A program made the position numbers and the translations under genes. Positions 41,918-49,488 of a stretch of 64,000 bases of DNA are shown here, piece after piece; within the stretch, counting starts at the first letter, position 1, and every line of letters starts with the position of its first letter. The stretch is from positions 1 to 64,000 of the forward strand of contig ONBA01000009.1 of the NCBI GenBank assembly GCA_900315975.1, read 5' to 3'. The stretch comes from an uncultured Ruminococcus sp. Lineage in GTDB: Bacteria > Bacillota_A > Clostridia > Oscillospirales > Ruminococcaceae. A model generated the notes under the pieces. The model was not told where the DNA came from, made no database searches, and saw only the letters and a list, made by a program, of their open reading frames with translations.

Positions 41918-42823
41918 TCAGGAAAGAATGATCGGCTCAAGCTCAAGCTGATAACCGGTTTTTTCCTTTACGATTGTTTTTATCTTTCCGCAGAGTTCAA
42001 GTACATCACTGCACGTTGCGTCGCCTGTATTTATCACGAAACCGGAGTGCTTCTCGCTAACCTGTGCACCGCCGCAGCTCATGCCTTTAAGTCCGCACTG
42101 GTCGATAAGCAGTGAAGCGTAACTTCCCTCCGGACGCTTGAATGTACTTCCTGCACTTGGATGGTCAAGCGGCTGCTTGGAACTTCTTTTCTGCATACAT
42201 TCGTTCATAGCCGCCTTTATCTCGTCAGGGTCACCGCTTTCAAGCTTTAGAGTTACTGACGTAATAATGCAGTCCTTTCCTGAGAAAAAGCTATGTCTGT
42301 AGGAAAGGTCCATATTCTCTGCTGAGATGGACTGTATATTGCAGTTTTCGTCGATATACTGTGCCGAAACGACAACATCTTTCATCTCGCTGCCGTAAGC
42401 CCCGGCATTCATGTATAAAGCTCCGCCGACTGTTCCGGGTATGCCGAAAAGGTGCTCCATACCGGTAAGTCCGAGGTGCTGAGCGTGAACGCAGGCTGAC
42501 GCAAGAAGAGCACCTGCCTGACACTTTATAACGTTGTCCTCGATAGTGATATTCGCAAAATCACTGCCGAGAAGAAGAATTACACCGTCGAAGCCTTCAT
42601 CAGCTGCGAGGACGTTGCTTCCTCTGCCGAGAATGCCGTACTTTACCTTGTTCTCCTTGAGATATTTCAGAAGTTCAGCTGCTGAAACGGCAGAATTTAC
42701 ACTTACAAGTGCTCTGCATGAGCCTCCTATGCGGAATGTCGTGTATTCCTTCAGCGGACATTCAGGAGTTATCTTGCAGCCAAGCTTATCGCAAAGAGCT
42801 GTTAGTTCGTTTATATTTAGCAT
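41918..42823 (-). CDS. murB: UDP-N-acetylenolpyruvoylglucosamine reductase
   Basis: A 301-residue FAD enzyme reducing UDP-GlcNAc-enolpyruvate to UDP-MurNAc in peptidoglycan synthesis. FAD-binding landmarks are YTTFRIGG, GILGRGSNVLAADEGF, FGIPGTVGGALYMNAGAYG, the catalytic serine block in HPSAGSTFKRP, and IDQCGLKG near the C-terminus. It is the short type IIb MurB (no YVYR loop). It lies 18 bases after hprK and 22 bases before rapZ, in one operon. Confidence 0.95.
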   Translation of the reverse strand: MLNINELTALCDKLGCKITPECPLKEYTTFRIGGSCRALVSVNSAVSAAELLKYLKENKVKYGILGRGSNVLAADEGFDGVILLLGSDFANITIEDNVIKCQAGALLASACVHAQHLGLTGMEHLFGIPGTVGGALYMNAGAYGSEMKDVVVSAQYIDENCNIQSISAENMDLSYRHSFFSGKDCIITSVTLKLESGDPDEIKAAMNECMQKRSSKQPLDHPSAGSTFKRPEGSYASLLIDQCGLKGMSCGGAQVSEKHSGFVINTGDATCSDVLELCGKIKTIVKEKTGYQLELEPIILS

Positions 42824-42841
42824 ATTATCTCCCCCGATAAA

Positions 42842-43801
42842 TCAGAATGATTCGTAATTTCTAACTGTTTCCTTGGGGTCTGACTCCATACCGAGTCTGT
42901 GGAGAAGCTCGGCAGCAGCATTGTAGCCCATTTTCTTCTGTCTGTTGTTCATAGCCGCTACCTCAAGGATAACCGCAAGGTTACGTCCTGGCTTTACAGG
43001 GATTGTGAGTGAGGGTATCTTTACACCGAGAAGGCTTACGTATTCGGTATCAACACCCATTCTGTCGTAGACCTTTTCAGAGTCCCACTGCTCAAGCTCT
43101 ACAACGAGGTCGAGCTTTTCAGTCATCTTTACTGCACCGATACCAAAAAGGCGGCGGGCATTGATGATACCGATACCTCTGAGTTCAAGGAAGTGGCGGA
43201 TATTGTCCGGCGAACTTCCTACAAGGCTGATATTTGACACTTTTCTTATCTCGACTGCATCGTCTGCAACAAGTCTGTGACCGCGCTTTACAAGCTCAAT
43301 AGCAGTCTCGCTCTTACCTACACCGCTCTCGCCGGTAATAAACACACCTTCGCCGTATATCTCGATAAGTACGCCGTGGCGAGTAACTCTCGGAGCGAGG
43401 TTGAGGTTGAGGAATGCGATAAGTCCGGACATGAAGTTAGATGTGCTCTCCTTACTTCTGAGAAGGGGTACTTCGTACTCCTTTGCAAGTTCGAGCATTT
43501 CCGCAAAATAAGGCAGTTCTCTTGTAATTATAAGTGCCGGCAGACGCTGTGCAAAGAGAAGCTGTAAACGTTCCTTACGTGTCTTCTCGTCGATAGTTGA
43601 GAGGTACGCAAACTCCATTTTTCCGATTATCTGTATACGCTCAGGGTTAAAATACTCATAGAATCCCATGAGCTGAAGTCCCGGACGATTGACATCGTTC
43701 TCGCTAATGAGTATTTCCTCCGGATTTTTGTGAGTATGTATTACTTCGAGCTGATATTCGTCAATGATTTTCTGAAGGGATACAGTAAAATTCTCTGCCA
43801 T
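42842..43801 (-). CDS. hprK: HPr kinase/phosphorylase
   Basis: A 319-residue bifunctional sensor enzyme that phosphorylates and dephosphorylates Ser46 of HPr in carbon catabolite control. Start ATG 43801 is preferred to ATG 43813 because GGAG is six bases ahead of it and only one base ahead of the other. The Walker A motif is GESGVGKSE; the family signature spans the LVADDAVEIRK to LRGIGIINARRLFG region. It is followed by murB, rapZ, whiA and dnaE, as in many Clostridia. Confidence 0.95.
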   Translation of the reverse strand: MAENFTVSLQKIIDEYQLEVIHTHKNPEEILISENDVNRPGLQLMGFYEYFNPERIQIIGKMEFAYLSTIDEKTRKERLQLLFAQRLPALIITRELPYFAEMLELAKEYEVPLLRSKESTSNFMSGLIAFLNLNLAPRVTRHGVLIEIYGEGVFITGESGVGKSETAIELVKRGHRLVADDAVEIRKVSNISLVGSSPDNIRHFLELRGIGIINARRLFGIGAVKMTEKLDLVVELEQWDSEKVYDRMGVDTEYVSLLGVKIPSLTIPVKPGRNLAVILEVAAMNNRQKKMGYNAAAELLHRLGMESDPKETVRNYESF

Positions 43802-43837
43802 GTTTTTCTCCATTCTCCGATTGATCGGGGTTTATTA

Positions 43838-45010
43838 TCAGCCGATAACGAATGATGAGTATCCGTATCCGGCTATTTTGTCCTTTGCTTTGCTTAATTC
43901 TTCGCGAGTCCTGCCCTGTCCCTTTACCCTTACGGCAACATTAAAGTCGGTAAGCTTGGGACTGAGGAATCTCAGGCATTTGTCGGTAATCTCCTCGGGC
44001 GAACCTTCAAATTCGTAAAGTGTATGACCGTCCGACACACCGTAAACGAGTTCGTCAACGTCTATTTCGAGTACGACTGTATTTGCTGAAAGAAGCATTG
44101 GCTGAAGCACATCGCTGTTGCCTTTCAGCATATCAGTTGCAGAAACTCCGATATACATTGAAGCTCCGTTTTCGACCGACTTCTCATACAGCAGATTTGC
44201 CGCAGATGTAAGTCCCATGAATCTGTCACTCTTGCCGAGTTTTTCGTCAAGAAGTTTTAGGTCAGACTGTCTGAATTCGGGATAGACAAGGTCTGAACAG
44301 ATTATACGCTCAAATCCTGCACCCGATACTTCAGAAACGATGTCGGAGAGGTATTTAAGGGTAGTCTGCGAGTAAGGTGTAGTCCATGGTTTTCCGTTGT
44401 TATTCGGGTCATTGTCGAGCCACTGTGAACCGTCGTCAGTGGTTGTATAGCCGCTTTCGGGGTACACCGCCGGAAGCAGATTATCATGAAGCGTGCTGAT
44501 ATTAGCCGCCGGCTTGAAGCCTGCGGCTTCAATTACTGAGACCATATCGCTGAGTGTGACCGAAGACTGTACAGCCTGACTGTTCTGAGCTTCACTGACG
44601 GAAGAGGCATAGTTAACAGCTCCTCCCTTCACTTTCAGCGGTACTTCAACAAATTCTATCCTTTCATCGGTCGGCAGTGCATGAAGAGCTTTTTCAAGTG
44701 TACTCAGACTCTCGATGTCCTCAACATTAAGAGCCGCCGCACTATATCGCTCGTTCACAGCCTTTTCACCTGATGACGCACCTTCTTTTCCGGTATCGTC
44801 AGTAGTCTCCGGAAGAGCGGGTGCAGGTTTATCACCCTTATGATGAGTAAGGTTTATGATAGGTTCAGCGGCACTGTAGCCAATGAAGCCTATACCGCCT
44901 ATCAGCAATACGGTAAGAAGCCCCGACACCATCTTGCCGAATGTACTCTTGCCGTAATAATTCTTTTCTTTGGTTTTGTAGATTTTCCTTCCTTTGTTCT
45001 TGCGTTTCAT
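43838..45010 (-). CDS. Membrane-anchored DUF4015/glycoside-hydrolase-like protein
   Basis: A 390-residue protein: a very basic cytoplasmic N-terminus (1-24), a membrane helix (about 27-48), an acidic linker (60-90), and an extracellular domain. The domain resembles DUF4015 putative glycoside hydrolases: VKGGAVNYASSVSEA, DMVSVIEAAGFKPAANIS, the DDGSQWLDNDPNNNGKPW block, YLSDIVSEVSGAGFERIICS and LVYPEF. The TIM-barrel acidic residues are not all clearly preserved (ICSDLVYPE for the usual FDYIRFP). It lies between rnfA-like and hprK. A cell-wall glycan role is plausible, unproven. Confidence 0.6.
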   Translation of the reverse strand: MKRKNKGRKIYKTKEKNYYGKSTFGKMVSGLLTVLLIGGIGFIGYSAAEPIINLTHHKGDKPAPALPETTDDTGKEGASSGEKAVNERYSAAALNVEDIESLSTLEKALHALPTDERIEFVEVPLKVKGGAVNYASSVSEAQNSQAVQSSVTLSDMVSVIEAAGFKPAANISTLHDNLLPAVYPESGYTTTDDGSQWLDNDPNNNGKPWTTPYSQTTLKYLSDIVSEVSGAGFERIICSDLVYPEFRQSDLKLLDEKLGKSDRFMGLTSAANLLYEKSVENGASMYIGVSATDMLKGNSDVLQPMLLSANTVVLEIDVDELVYGVSDGHTLYEFEGSPEEITDKCLRFLSPKLTDFNVAVRVKGQGRTREELSKAKDKIAGYGYSSFVIG

Positions 45011-45047
45011 TTATTGTACTCCTAATAAAGTGTATAAGCGCATTTTT

Positions 45048-45620
45048 TTATCTTAGCGCATAAACTGCCATAGAGATAAGTCCGAGGTAGATGAGCATTG
45101 CAGGTCCGCCTCTGAACGATGCCGGAACTTTCGACGAATTGAGCTTCCTGTATGCCGCTGTGAGAATGAACGATGCAAGTATGAAACCTGTTCCAGCCTC
45201 AGCACCTGCTAAAACATAGCTGAAGAAAGAGTCAAGCGATGAATAGGTCTCAGCACGTTCTGTCACCGTGAAGAGAGTTCCCATAACAGCACAGTTGAAA
45301 GCAGAAAGATGAACATATTTCCGCGCTGTTGAAAAGAGTTTTCCGCCCGCGAAATACAAGCCGGCAAGTATACCGATGTAGAGTATACCTATTATTAATG
45401 TGTAAAGGAACGGTGTAAGGTCAGCCGCTCCGGCAGGCAGAAGTCTGTTAATAAAATAAGCTGCACCTGAGCCTGCTGAAGTGAATACTGATATAGTAAT
45501 AGCAGTCCACAGGAGATTCTTCCTGTTTCCGGCAGCAATAAAGAGTGTACTCGTGCCGAGTGCCTGCATGAGTATGAGGTTAGTCGAGAGAAGGACTACG
45601 AACTCAGCTACTATGAACAT
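45048..45620 (-). CDS. RnfA-like membrane subunit, first cluster cysteine missing
   Basis: A 190-residue polytopic protein (about six helices) related to RnfA/NqrE. GGAGGTGA precedes ATG 45620. RnfA and RnfE normally form an inverted pair holding an intramembrane iron-sulfur centre through cysteines in LGICPFLG and TNCAVLG. Here the first motif reads LGTSTLF (Ser24 in place of Cys), while the second, FNCAVMG (Cys110), remains. It overlaps the rnfE-like gene by 17 bases. With only D, E and A present, sodium-pumping ferredoxin:NAD oxidoreduction of the standard kind is unlikely. Confidence 0.75.
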   Translation of the reverse strand: MFIVAEFVVLLSTNLILMQALGTSTLFIAAGNRKNLLWTAITISVFTSAGSGAAYFINRLLPAGAADLTPFLYTLIIGILYIGILAGLYFAGGKLFSTARKYVHLSAFNCAVMGTLFTVTERAETYSSLDSFFSYVLAGAEAGTGFILASFILTAAYRKLNSSKVPASFRGGPAMLIYLGLISMAVYALR

Positions 45621-46236
45621 CGCCGTCACCTCCGTCTCTGTTTTCACGTCTTATAACTGAACGTATACCGCGGTAAACTCCGCAAATGAGTCCGAGGAAT
45701 ATAAAGCCGCCGAACGGCAGACCGAGTCCGCTTATGAGGGTATTCATGTCAACTACCCTGCCGTAGATCGTACCGCTTGAAAAGAGTTCGCGCAGGAAAG
45801 CAGTGATAAGCATTACCGCATCAAATCCTAAAATATAGAATACAAGCGATGCCGTCATCTGTGTTCGTTTCATGCTGCGGAACTTTGTCTGCGGCTGCAA
45901 AACGATAAGCGAATTCGCAGCAAGAAGCGGGAAGTATATTCCAACGCGGGTCACAACTTCGGGAAAGAATCCCTGTGCGACACTCTTTACGGGAATGTAT
46001 ACAACAGATGAAATAACCGCATATATAACTGTCTTTGCAGCATACGGCAGTTTTTTCGGGACAAATGAACCTAAAAACACCGATATAAAGGTTATCGCAG
46101 AAAACGCATAAATAAGTGCGACAGCGTTTCTAATCGTATTGCCGCAGACTATTACAGGCGATATTACCATAAGTGCCGATAAAACCGTATTATCGCCGAT
46201 GAGTCCGTCAAAAACGGCTGTTTTCTTCTTATTCAT
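45604..46236 (-). CDS. RnfE-like membrane subunit, both cluster cysteines missing
   Basis: A 210-residue polytopic protein related to RnfE/NqrD. The family motif around the first ligand (LGLCPTLAV) reads VISPVIVCG here, Ser26 replacing Cys. The second (IPLIVVNCIILG) reads FPLLAANSLIVLQ, Ser109 replacing Cys. The GLPFGGFIFLGLI block near the C-terminus retains the glycine-rich RnfE pattern. It overlaps rnfD-like by 8 bases and rnfA-like by 17 bases, so the three are co-translated. The C-terminus is basic then Asp/Gly-rich. Confidence 0.75.
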   Translation of the reverse strand: MNKKKTAVFDGLIGDNTVLSALMVISPVIVCGNTIRNAVALIYAFSAITFISVFLGSFVPKKLPYAAKTVIYAVISSVVYIPVKSVAQGFFPEVVTRVGIYFPLLAANSLIVLQPQTKFRSMKRTQMTASLVFYILGFDAVMLITAFLRELFSSGTIYGRVVDMNTLISGLGLPFGGFIFLGLICGVYRGIRSVIRRENRDGGDGDVHSS

Positions 46237-47212
46237 CAGCTGCCGCCTCCTCTCCTGACGAGGTTACAGCCGCAGCTGCAGAAAGTTCCTCCTGCTCGAC
46301 AGTTTCTATGTGCTTTTCGAGGTTCTTGAATCCGAGGGCAACAGGAGTGAACACGAGTGATATGAGGACTATCGAATTCTCCTTCGCTGTTGTGATAGTG
46401 AGGATATATGAGAACGCTGCAATAAAAAAGCCATAGAAAAATGCGAAATATCCGCGTTTCGGAGCTATTCTGCGGTCAGCGATAATATATACTGCCGCAA
46501 AGAGGACCATGTTTGTTACGAGAGTATACTTTACTGAGTCAACGCGGTTAGCAGAAGCCGGTACTATCGCTGAGAGGAAAGCAGTCGCAGATATGGTGCC
46601 GATAAAAGCACCCGCAGATATCGAACGTCTGAACAGCAGAACAAGTGCCGCAACCGAGAGGAGAAGTATACTCACTGCACCGGGTGCGCCGCTCATATTG
46701 CCCATCAGTATCTCAAAATCTGACACATCCATCTTGCCTGAGATGTTGAAACTGTGACTTGCTGAGCTGACAAGTCCGCCTGCCTTCTCAAGAAGACCTG
46801 TATGGGTATGCGGCTCTGTGAACATGAGAAGCTGATTCTTCCACGATGTGTAAATGAACACATAGGCAGCTGCGGCAGGAGAAAAAATCATATTCAGTCT
46901 TCCGCCGAAAACGTTCTTTGCAACGACAACCGCAAACACTGCCGCTATACCGGCTATCCTGTAATCGAATGCAGCCGGCAGCATAAGTGCAATGATAAGT
47001 GCATCTGATACGCAGGTGAGGTCGTCAGCGGTGAACTTGCGCCGCATCAGCTTCAGTGATATCAGCTCAGCCGCCAAGGATGTGCCTGCGCATACTAATC
47101 CCAGTACAACAGCTCTTGTGCCGTAATAGAAATACTCCATAAGCTCCAGGGTAAGGAGCGTAATCATTATGTCTATCCAGATAAAGCGTTCGCTTCTTAC
47201 ATTCCGCTGCAT
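46229..47212 (-). CDS. RnfD-like membrane subunit
   Basis: A 327-residue polytopic protein related to RnfD/NqrB. The signature VAKNVFGGRLNMIFSPAAAA (about 98-117) matches the RnfD FGGLGxNxFNPAL block, and MGNMSGAPGAVS (170-181) aligns with the NIPGSLGETS segment. The covalent-FMN motif (SGAT) is represented at best by SSAS (149-152), so flavinylation is doubtful. The start overlaps rpe by 16 bases. An Ala/Glu-rich C-terminal tail follows the last helix. Subunits C, G and B are not present in the window. Confidence 0.75.
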   Translation of the reverse strand: MQRNVRSERFIWIDIMITLLTLELMEYFYYGTRAVVLGLVCAGTSLAAELISLKLMRRKFTADDLTCVSDALIIALMLPAAFDYRIAGIAAVFAVVVAKNVFGGRLNMIFSPAAAAYVFIYTSWKNQLLMFTEPHTHTGLLEKAGGLVSSASHSFNISGKMDVSDFEILMGNMSGAPGAVSILLLSVAALVLLFRRSISAGAFIGTISATAFLSAIVPASANRVDSVKYTLVTNMVLFAAVYIIADRRIAPKRGYFAFFYGFFIAAFSYILTITTAKENSIVLISLVFTPVALGFKNLEKHIETVEQEELSAAAAVTSSGEEAAADE

Positions 47213-47865
47213 TGAGGCTCTCCCTTTATCATTCTTACCGCCTCAGACATATCCCCGGCTCTGAAAAGGCAGCTTCCCGAAACGAGGACATTCGCGCCTG
47301 CATTTCTGGCAATGGGAGCAGTCTCATAGTTTATTCCTCCGTCAACCTGAACATCACAGCTGAGTCCGAGCTGCTGGATCTTCTGACGGATAAGACGTAC
47401 TTTTTCAACGGTCTCAGGGATAAAGCTCTGTCCGCCGAATCCCGGCTCTACAGTCATAACAAGCAGCATATCGAGCTCCGGAAGGAATTCATATACGGTC
47501 TCAGCCGGAGTGTTCGGCTTGATCGCAACTGCCGCCCTGACTCCGCACGCTTTTATTGTGCGGATAGTTTCAAGAGTATCGCTTTCACTCTCGGAGTGAA
47601 AACTGATAATATCAGCTCCTGCCTTAGCAAAGCGTTCAACGTATCTGAGCGGGTCGGTAATCATAAGGTGGACATCAAGGGTCATGTCTGTGACCTTCCT
47701 CACCTGTTCGAGTACCGGCAGACCATACGTGATATTATTCACGAAAATACCGTCCATAACATCGAAATGGAGCATATCCACACCGTTATCCTCAAGTTTT
47801 TTTATTTCATTTCTCATATCGAGCAGGTCAGCGCTGAGCACTGATGCTGAAACATAATTTTTCAT
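47197..47865 (-). CDS. rpe: Ribulose-phosphate 3-epimerase
   Basis: A 222-residue TIM-barrel enzyme interconverting ribulose-5-phosphate and xylulose-5-phosphate. ATG 47865 is chosen because AGGAAGTG precedes it and it gives the family N-terminus (VSASVLSADLLDM). Metal and catalytic residues lie in LHFDVMDGIFV, DVHLMITDP, SFHSES, TVEPGFGGQSF and VQVDGGIN. It heads the long leftward gene string and has a strong promoter, so that promoter probably also drives rnfD/E/A and possibly genes beyond. Confidence 0.95.
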   Translation of the reverse strand: MKNYVSASVLSADLLDMRNEIKKLEDNGVDMLHFDVMDGIFVNNITYGLPVLEQVRKVTDMTLDVHLMITDPLRYVERFAKAGADIISFHSESESDTLETIRTIKACGVRAAVAIKPNTPAETVYEFLPELDMLLVMTVEPGFGGQSFIPETVEKVRLIRQKIQQLGLSCDVQVDGGINYETAPIARNAGANVLVSGSCLFRAGDMSEAVRMIKGEPQCSGM

Positions 47866-47896
47866 TTTTATCACTTCCTGATTTTCATACATTCTT

Positions 47897-47925
47897 ATTA
47901 TATAATATTTCCGCCGGAACGTCAA
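47897..47925 (-). promoter_or_regulatory. Promoter of the rpe-rnfDEA gene string
   Basis: On the minus strand, TTGACG (47920-47925), 17-base spacer, TATAAT (47897-47902). Confidence 0.75.
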
Positions 47926-47964
47926 TATGCTTTCAAAAAAAATTATTTTACTTATATATTTTGC

Positions 47965-47993
47965 TTGACACCAGTATAAGACAGGTATATAAT
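47965..47993 (+). promoter_or_regulatory. Consensus promoter of the LRR-dockerin gene
   Basis: TTGACA (47965-47970), 17-base spacer, TATAAT (47988-47993), divergent from the rpe promoter. Confidence 0.8.
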
Positions 47994-48026
47994 AGTTATA
48001 TATTATTTTAATCAGGAGTTGGTGAC

Positions 48027-48896
48027 ATGAATATCAAACAAATTACAGCAGCAATTCTAACTACAGCAATCCTCGCAGGTGAGGCAGTTGTTCCTTGCAG
48101 TCCCGCATTGTCATTTGAAAACATGACCGCAGGCGCAGTCGGACTCCTCGGCCACGACTGGTGCGGCGAAAAGGCAGAGTACCTATTCACTACCGACGGA
48201 TGTCTCTATATAAGCGGAACAGGAGATATGTATGACTACGAATCAAGCAGTAAAACTCCGTGGTTTCCAGATAATCTGGTATATCATGGTACAGTAAAGT
48301 ATATTCAGTTTGAAGGCGATATCACACGCATCGGAAACTATGCTTTCAGTGATTGCTTTGACCTTTCAAAAATTGAACTTCCCGAATCCGTGACAAGTAT
48401 CGGAAGTCATGCATTTCATAACTGTACATCCCTGACAAGCCTCACAATTCCCGAAAAAGTGTCACACATCGGTGCATACGCATTCAAGGACTGCGACGGA
48501 ATGGAGGACATCACCGTTCTCGACCCATACTGCAAAATAGAATACACGCCTAATGAAGGTGACCTGCCGCAGAAAACAACAGTTCACGGCTACACCGGTT
48601 CAACTGCTGAAAAATGGGCTGAGGAAACAGGTCTCAGATTTGAATCACTCGGAAAAATTCCCGCGCCTGTCTACGGTGATGCCAACCTTGACGGCAATGT
48701 CACAGTTGCGGACGCTGTCACTATTCTCCAGTTTATCGGCAACAAGGACAAATATGTTCTCTCCGAACGCGCAAAAATTAACGCCGACTGCTATAACCCC
48801 GGTGACGGAATAACCGGCAGTGATGCTGTTCTGATACAAAAAGTTGACTCAGGTCTCGTAAACCCAGACCTCCTCCCGGTACTTCCAACAGAATAA
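48027..48896 (+). CDS. Secreted leucine-rich-repeat protein with dockerin
   Basis: A 289-residue exported protein. Residues 1-27 are a signal peptide; residues ~95-160 hold BspA-type (LRR_5) repeats (ITRIGNYAFSDCFDLSKIEL, then VTSIGSHAFHNC and VSHIGAYAFKDC); residues ~212-289 are a type I dockerin (YGDANLDGNVTVADAVTILQ, then NADCYNPGDGITGSDAVLIQ). The second calcium loop has one extra residue compared with the usual DxNxDG loop, a trait shared with the GH26 dockerin in this window, as is the IGNKDKY signature; both probably dock to the same cohesin type. LRR proteins in cellulosomes may mediate protein or surface binding; there is no catalytic domain. Confidence 0.85.
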   Translation: MNIKQITAAILTTAILAGEAVVPCSPALSFENMTAGAVGLLGHDWCGEKAEYLFTTDGCLYISGTGDMYDYESSSKTPWFPDNLVYHGTVKYIQFEGDITRIGNYAFSDCFDLSKIELPESVTSIGSHAFHNCTSLTSLTIPEKVSHIGAYAFKDCDGMEDITVLDPYCKIEYTPNEGDLPQKTTVHGYTGSTAEKWAEETGLRFESLGKIPAPVYGDANLDGNVTVADAVTILQFIGNKDKYVLSERAKINADCYNPGDGITGSDAVLIQKVDSGLVNPDLLPVLPTE

Positions 48897-48931
48897 ATCA
48901 CGTATTTTGACTGAAAAAATTGAAAAACCCC

Positions 48932-48960
48932 TTTACAAGCCGTTCGTTTTGTGTTATAAT
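48932..48960 (+). promoter_or_regulatory. Promoter of rpsO
   Basis: TTTACA (48932-48937), 17-base spacer, TATAAT (48955-48960). Confidence 0.75.
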
Positions 48961-48967
48961 ATTATCA

Positions 48968-49023
48968 CCGCGTACTTGGAACCGGGCATGTCCTCAGATA
49001 TCCACCCCTTTCTACGTTAGCGG
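48968..49023 (+). promoter_or_regulatory. Possible S15-binding leader of rpsO
   Basis: CCGC-GTA (48968-48974) can pair with TAC (49013-49015) and GCGG (49020-49023), closing a multi-branch leader just before the ribosome binding site (GAGGTG). S15 represses its own mRNA through such leaders in several bacteria. The fold was judged by eye only. Confidence 0.35.
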
Positions 49024-49051
49024 AATATTATATTTTATGAGGTGCTTTTCA

Positions 49052-49318
49052 ATGCTTAGAAAAGAAGAAAAAACAGCCGTTATCGAGGCTAACAGAACAA
49101 GTGCAAACGACACAGGTTCACCTGAGGTTCAGGTAGCTATTCTCACAAAGAGAATCAACGACCTTAACGCTCACCTTAAGATCCACAAGAATGACCACCA
49201 CTCCAGAAGAGGTCTTCTCAAGATGGTTGGTCACAGACGTAACCTTCTCGCTTACCTCAAGAAGAAGGATATCAACAGATATCGTGCTATCGTAGAGAAG
49301 CTCGGTCTCCGTAAGTAA
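49052..49318 (+). CDS. rpsO: Ribosomal protein S15
   Basis: An 88-residue small-subunit protein that binds 16S rRNA helices 20-22 and the central-domain three-way junction. The sequence has the canonical blocks [15 protein letters not shown] and [28 protein letters not shown] 49052 follows GAGGTG; in-frame sequence upstream covers the promoter and is not coding. rpsO followed by pnp is a widely conserved order. Confidence 0.97.
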   Translation: MLRKEEKTAVIEANRTSANDTGSPEVQVAILTKRINDLNAHLKIHKNDHHSRRGLLKMVGHRRNLLAYLKKKDINRYRAIVEKLGLRK

Positions 49319-49331
49319 TCACACGTCCATG

Positions 49332-49360
49332 AAGGCAGAGGGGCAGTCCCCTTCTGCCTT
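49332..49360 (+). terminator. rpsO terminator
   Basis: AAGGCAGA and GGGG pair with CCCC and TCTGCCTT around CAGT, with one bulged T. The following T-run is short, so partial read-through into pnp is likely. Confidence 0.65.
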
Positions 49361-49389
49361 TAAGTCTTTCTCACAAACCCGCAGTTCAT

Positions 49390-49456
49390 GGCTTTTAGCA
49401 TTAAACTGTGACCCTGAAAGCTTTTATATACAGTGTCAGAGTTTATTGCTAAAGCC
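49390..49456 (+). other. Long imperfect hairpin in the pnp leader
   Basis: GGCTTTTAGCATTAAACT (49390-49407) is nearly complementary to AGAGTTTATTGCTAAAGCC (49438-49456). A long leader stem between rpsO and pnp is the site of RNase III processing and PNPase autoregulation in E. coli; a parallel role here is inferred. Confidence 0.5.
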
Positions 49457-49488
49457 GCTGCAAAAATATTTTTTCAGGAGGCATATCA

